From Gp13-AA77 sp035946735 (lineage in GTDB: Bacteria > Acidobacteriota > Terriglobia > UBA7540), in contig DASYYZ010000130.1 of NCBI GenBank assembly GCA_035946735.1, forward strand, positions 1 to 64,000: a stretch of 64,000 nucleotides of DNA, written 5' to 3'. This document shows positions 60,975 to 64,000 of this stretch, one piece after another. Under the pieces are notes generated by a model. It had not been told where the DNA came from and searched no databases. It worked only from the letters and a program-made list of their open reading frames with translations. Position numbers and translations under genes: made by a program. Position 1 is the first letter of the stretch. Every line of letters starts with the position of its first letter.

Positions 60975-62984
60975 TTACCGCTTGGACCGGCCGTCGATCT
61001 CCCTCGCCTGCGTGATAAGGTCTGATACCTCCCGGGAGTTCGGCGCGAGACGCCCTGCCAGTTCGAGTTGCTGCAGCGCCTCGGCGGCTTTGTGCTGGGC
61101 GAGATAGGCGCGGGCAAGCTCGACATACGCCTCAGGCCGGGCGGGATCCAGGATGATCGCGGCCTGAAGCGCGTCCTCGGACTTGTCCCATATCTTCAAT
61201 CCCGCATTCACTTTGCCGAGCAGCACTCGGGCCTCGTAGCTTCCCGTAAGAATACTCTCGCTGCCTTCCAGTACGTCGCGCGACCCGCTGACGTCTCCGC
61301 TGGCGTATCGGGCGCGGGCCTCGTCGAGCGCCGCGGCAGAATCCTGGGGGCGAATCTTCAGAGCGCGGCTCAGCAGGTCTGTCGCGCGGCCATAGTTTCC
61401 CTGGGCAAACTCCAATTGGCCAAGCTGCGACAACACTACAGCAGACGAGGGATCTAGAGCCAGAGCGCTCTCCAGATCGTGGCGCGCGTCCGCGGCTTTG
61501 CGGTCCTCGGCGGCGAGCATTGAGCTGTGAATCAGGTTGAACGACTGGATCTTGTCCTTGGGATCGGGCAGCAGGGAGGGCTCAGGAGCCGTCGTCGAGC
61601 CGGAGTCTTTCCCGAGATAGCCCAGTGCTCTTAGCTCTTCAATCTTAGCAGGAGCGACGTTGGCGGCCACTCCCCCGGGATCCGTAGCAAGCCTTCGCAT
61701 ATCAGCCACCAGGGCACGCAGCTTCTGAACGTCTCCATTCCAGGGAGCGTATACGTTCTGGCTTTCCGCCGGATCGGCGCTGAGATCATAGAACTCGGGA
61801 CGCGGCGCTTCGATGTATTTCTGCTCGTGAAGGCGGACGGAGCGCAGCGGTGCCCATCCGAAGCCGAGGGGGTAGTCCGTCTCGCCGAAGGCCGCGCGCT
61901 CCGAATTCCTGGACCTGGGCGCAGTCGCCTCCGGCCCTGCAGGTTCCCGGGCGCCGATAGACGTCCAAAGCGGCTTCAACGAAGCGCCGTCCAGCGGCCT
62001 GTCGAATTCGATTCCGGCAACGTCCAGGATCGTTGGAAAGATGTCGATCGTCCTGACCTGGTCATCAACGAGACGAGCGCGATCCGCTGGCCTCTGGGCC
62101 GTGAGAGCGCCCTGCGGGGGCTTGACGATCAGTGGGACGTGAGTGGTGGAATCGTACAAGAAGATGCCGTGGGTCTGCTCGCCATGCTCGCCAAGGCCTT
62201 CGCCGTGGTCGCCTGTGACGATGATGGCTGCGCGGCTGTAAAGGTTCTGTTTCGCCAGAAAGTCCAGCAAATGGCCTAGGGCGCTGTCGGCATACGCGAT
62301 CTCGCCGTCATACAGGCGGCCCACGTACTCGGTCCGATACGGCTCCGGCGGATCATAGGGATCGTGGGGGTCGTAGAAATGCACCCAAACGAATCTGGGT
62401 TCCGCGCCTTTGTGCTCGAGCATCCAGGACTCCGCCCGATGTTCAACGTCCATAGCGCGTCTTTCGAGCCGTTGATAACGGGAAGCGCTATCGGGAAGAT
62501 GGGCTGGAAAATTGTCATAGTGATCGAAGCCGCGATTGAATCCGGGTGCAAGACCATTGCTATCGAGAATGACTGCACCGATGAAAGCAGCAGTCGAATA
62601 GCCGTGCGCTTTCATCACCTCGGCAAGCGTAGGCACGCCCGGCGCGAGCGGCATACCAAAATCGCGCACTCCGTGCCGGGACGGGACAAGTCCGGTGAGA
62701 ATGCTGGCGTGAGAAGCGTTCGTGATCGGGCTCGGCGTGAAAGCATTGGCGAAGCGGATGCCATCTCCCGCCAGGCGATCGAGAGCGGGGGTGTGAATTG
62801 CCTGGTCGCCGTAACACCCGACGTGGTCGGCCCGGAGCGTGTCGATGGTGATCAGGAAAACATCCGGGGCTGCGCCAGCGGCCGGTGCGCTAGAGTTCCC
62901 GAGCCTGCCTGGTACGGCGGTGAGGGCTGCACTTGCAGCACACGCCAGCAGGATTGCAGGGAAAGGTCGGGCCGGGGGCCTCAT
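60975..62984 (-). CDS. Exported sulfatase-like (AP superfamily) protein with C-terminal TPR repeats
   Basis: Predicted 669-residue protein with a signal peptide (AILLACAASAALTAVPG). Residues ~40-430 are an arylsulfatase/phosphotransferase-type fold: FLITIDTLRADHVGCYG (metal ligands), SPITNASHASILTGL, VHFYDPHDPYDPPEPY, IIVTGDHGEGLGEHGE. Where sulfatases have Cys or Ser (CxPxR), this has Thr, so it is not a formylglycine sulfatase. Residues ~490-660 are TPR-like repeats (LSQLGQLEFAQGNYGRATDL and similar). It is convergent with the other AP-superfamily gene. Substrate unknown. Confidence 0.78.
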   Translation of the reverse strand: MRPPARPFPAILLACAASAALTAVPGRLGNSSAPAAGAAPDVFLITIDTLRADHVGCYGDQAIHTPALDRLAGDGIRFANAFTPSPITNASHASILTGLVPSRHGVRDFGMPLAPGVPTLAEVMKAHGYSTAAFIGAVILDSNGLAPGFNRGFDHYDNFPAHLPDSASRYQRLERRAMDVEHRAESWMLEHKGAEPRFVWVHFYDPHDPYDPPEPYRTEYVGRLYDGEIAYADSALGHLLDFLAKQNLYSRAAIIVTGDHGEGLGEHGEQTHGIFLYDSTTHVPLIVKPPQGALTAQRPADRARLVDDQVRTIDIFPTILDVAGIEFDRPLDGASLKPLWTSIGAREPAGPEATAPRSRNSERAAFGETDYPLGFGWAPLRSVRLHEQKYIEAPRPEFYDLSADPAESQNVYAPWNGDVQKLRALVADMRRLATDPGGVAANVAPAKIEELRALGYLGKDSGSTTAPEPSLLPDPKDKIQSFNLIHSSMLAAEDRKAADARHDLESALALDPSSAVVLSQLGQLEFAQGNYGRATDLLSRALKIRPQDSAAALDEARARYASGDVSGSRDVLEGSESILTGSYEARVLLGKVNAGLKIWDKSEDALQAAIILDPARPEAYVELARAYLAQHKAAEALQQLELAGRLAPNSREVSDLITQAREIDGRSKR

Positions 62985-63087
62985 CGCCGCGAGCTTAACA
63001 CACTCGGCGCTGCCCGGGACCGCCGATCAACCCGAGGCTCATCCCAGAATCGGCGGTCTTGGAAATTGTTGACGCCTCGGACGGCGA

Positions 63088-63717
63088 TTACTTCCCCTGC
63101 GCTTGCTGCTCGACCTGCAACTGGTTGTCGACCGAGAAAACATTCGGCACGCCGTTCGCCTGGACGCCGGCAACGTTCTTGTCGAAGGTGTTCGCCACCA
63201 CGCCTTTCAGCGTGACGTGACCGTTGTCGACGATGATGTGGATCGGCGGCAAGGCTTGAAAGCCGTATCGATCGCTCAAGGCAGGGTTGCCGTAGATGGC
63301 GCGGAACTCCGCCCTGCGGATCTGATTGTCCATGTCCGAAACCGGCAGCACTTTGAGATTGTTGATCACCTTCTGTACGCCTTCAACGTGTTTCACCACA
63401 TTTTCCGCGTCTGACTTGAGCACGGGCCAAACCACTTCGCCGTTCAGCGTTACGGTGTAGCCCTCGACACTGAATTCAAACCAATCGAAGATCGTGTAGT
63501 AGGGAAGCAGCACAAGTTGGTGACGGACCTCGCGAGCCAAATGAGCCTCAGCCGGCTGCAACTGTTGCGGCGATTGCTGCGCCTGCGGAATTTGTTGTCC
63601 TTGCCCTGCCGACTGTGGTTGCGCCGCTTGAAAAGCGAGGCCCGTGACCGGGGACAGATAGAGAGTTGCCAGGATGCCCAGACCGGGCAGAATTCGTGGG
63701 ATTAATTTTGTTGCCAT
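63088..63717 (-). CDS. Exported BON-domain protein
   Basis: Predicted 209-residue secreted protein. After a signal (GLGILATLYLSPVTGLAFQA) and a Gln/Pro-rich linker come two BON-like domains: FEFSVEGYTVTLNGEV with VVKHVEGVQKVINNLKVLPV, and PIHIIVDNGHVTLKGVVANT with VFSVDNQLQVE. BON domains bind phospholipid in periplasmic and outer-membrane stress proteins. The frame opens at 63780, but ATG 63717 fits the signal. Role likely in envelope stability. Confidence 0.78.
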   Translation of the reverse strand: MATKLIPRILPGLGILATLYLSPVTGLAFQAAQPQSAGQGQQIPQAQQSPQQLQPAEAHLAREVRHQLVLLPYYTIFDWFEFSVEGYTVTLNGEVVWPVLKSDAENVVKHVEGVQKVINNLKVLPVSDMDNQIRRAEFRAIYGNPALSDRYGFQALPPIHIIVDNGHVTLKGVVANTFDKNVAGVQANGVPNVFSVDNQLQVEQQAQGK

Positions 63718-64000
63718 CTGTTTCTCCTTTACGTGGCGGCGTCGAGCCGGGGGCCGGCCCTTGCGGGCCCGAAAGCCCATCCGGCTAGCGCCGCGTCCAA
63801 TCCTCTTGTTTTGATGTTATCCGGGCGGAATCATCTTCATGACTCTCCAGAAAGCAAGGTTTTACAGCGATTTATCCTTAGATCTGCGGGTTTGGAGCGA
63901 CTCACCCGAGCGAGGGGTGGGAGCGGCTTCGGAAATTGCGCGTCTACGCTGTATCCCGCGGACATCTCACAAAGTGGCCGGTGGCCGGCCTGCAATCACC
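63718..64000. other. Window end, no gene recognised
   Basis: Around 280 bp beyond the BON gene. It presumably carries that gene's promoter. I see no convincing start of another gene, though one might begin past base 64000. Confidence 0.4.

Overview
The window reads as chromosomal DNA of a soil-type member of the Acidobacteriota. The evidence is a high-GC, gene-dense sequence, a VWFA-related protein of the acidobacterial type (50458-51399), a TonB-dependent receptor with an N-terminal carboxypeptidase-regulatory-like domain, lipid A genes (Gram-negative envelope), many secreted proteins of unknown function, and housekeeping genes (trxB, ribF, ppk1, glnA, nrdR, lpxD, hisS) scattered among small operons. 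This is inference from gene content; no 16S gene is present. I recognised no tRNA, rRNA or CRISPR array.

Layout. 1-7465: a beta-propeller protein and a methyltransferase on +, then an exopolysaccharide/O-antigen operon on - (sugar-phosphate transferase, GT2, O-antigen ligase/polymerase-like, FkbM methyltransferase). 7997-9876: thioredoxin reductase and proline dehydrogenase. 9876-11127: a complete IS630-family insertion sequence sitting in the stop codon of the proline dehydrogenase gene. 11165-14967: ribF, a coupled pair (THEP1-like NTPase and a two-TM protein), an MBL-fold hydrolase and a DUF1844 protein. 15297-23340: amino-acid permease, GRP/DMT transporter, a secreted protein with a duplicated module, a Cys/Met PLP enzyme followed by a 36-residue membrane protein, a CDP-alcohol phosphatidyltransferase, a methyltransferase and a Tat-exported sugar isomerase-like protein. 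23391-29226: polyphosphate kinase, two tiny overlapping genes, then a promoter, cobalamin riboswitch and terminator preceding a BtuB-like TonB receptor. 29248-31067: two membrane proteins and a small secreted protein with a 48-bp tandem repeat. 31799-43338: glnA, GT4, secreted proteins, a flippase-like protein, nrdR, GNAT, lipid A acyltransferase and lpxD, and an FAD oxidoreductase. 43494-52752: sugar metabolism (GH3 xylosidase-like enzyme, ROK kinase, ROK-like protein, two aldo/keto reductases). 52997-53919: a probable PIN-domain toxin-antitoxin pair. 53947-63717: hisS, gamma carbonic anhydrase, AlkA-like glycosylase, DinB protein, a DUF4382-like lipoprotein, two alkaline-phosphatase-superfamily proteins and a BON-domain protein.

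The points most worth a second look are the two-TM/NTPase pair, the PIN pair with an unfamiliar partner, a pseudoknot-forming element at 59383-59465, the cobalamin riboswitch, the IS insertion in a stop codon, and several small proteins (36, 46, 64 and 81 residues). None could be tested here by database search or folding calculation.
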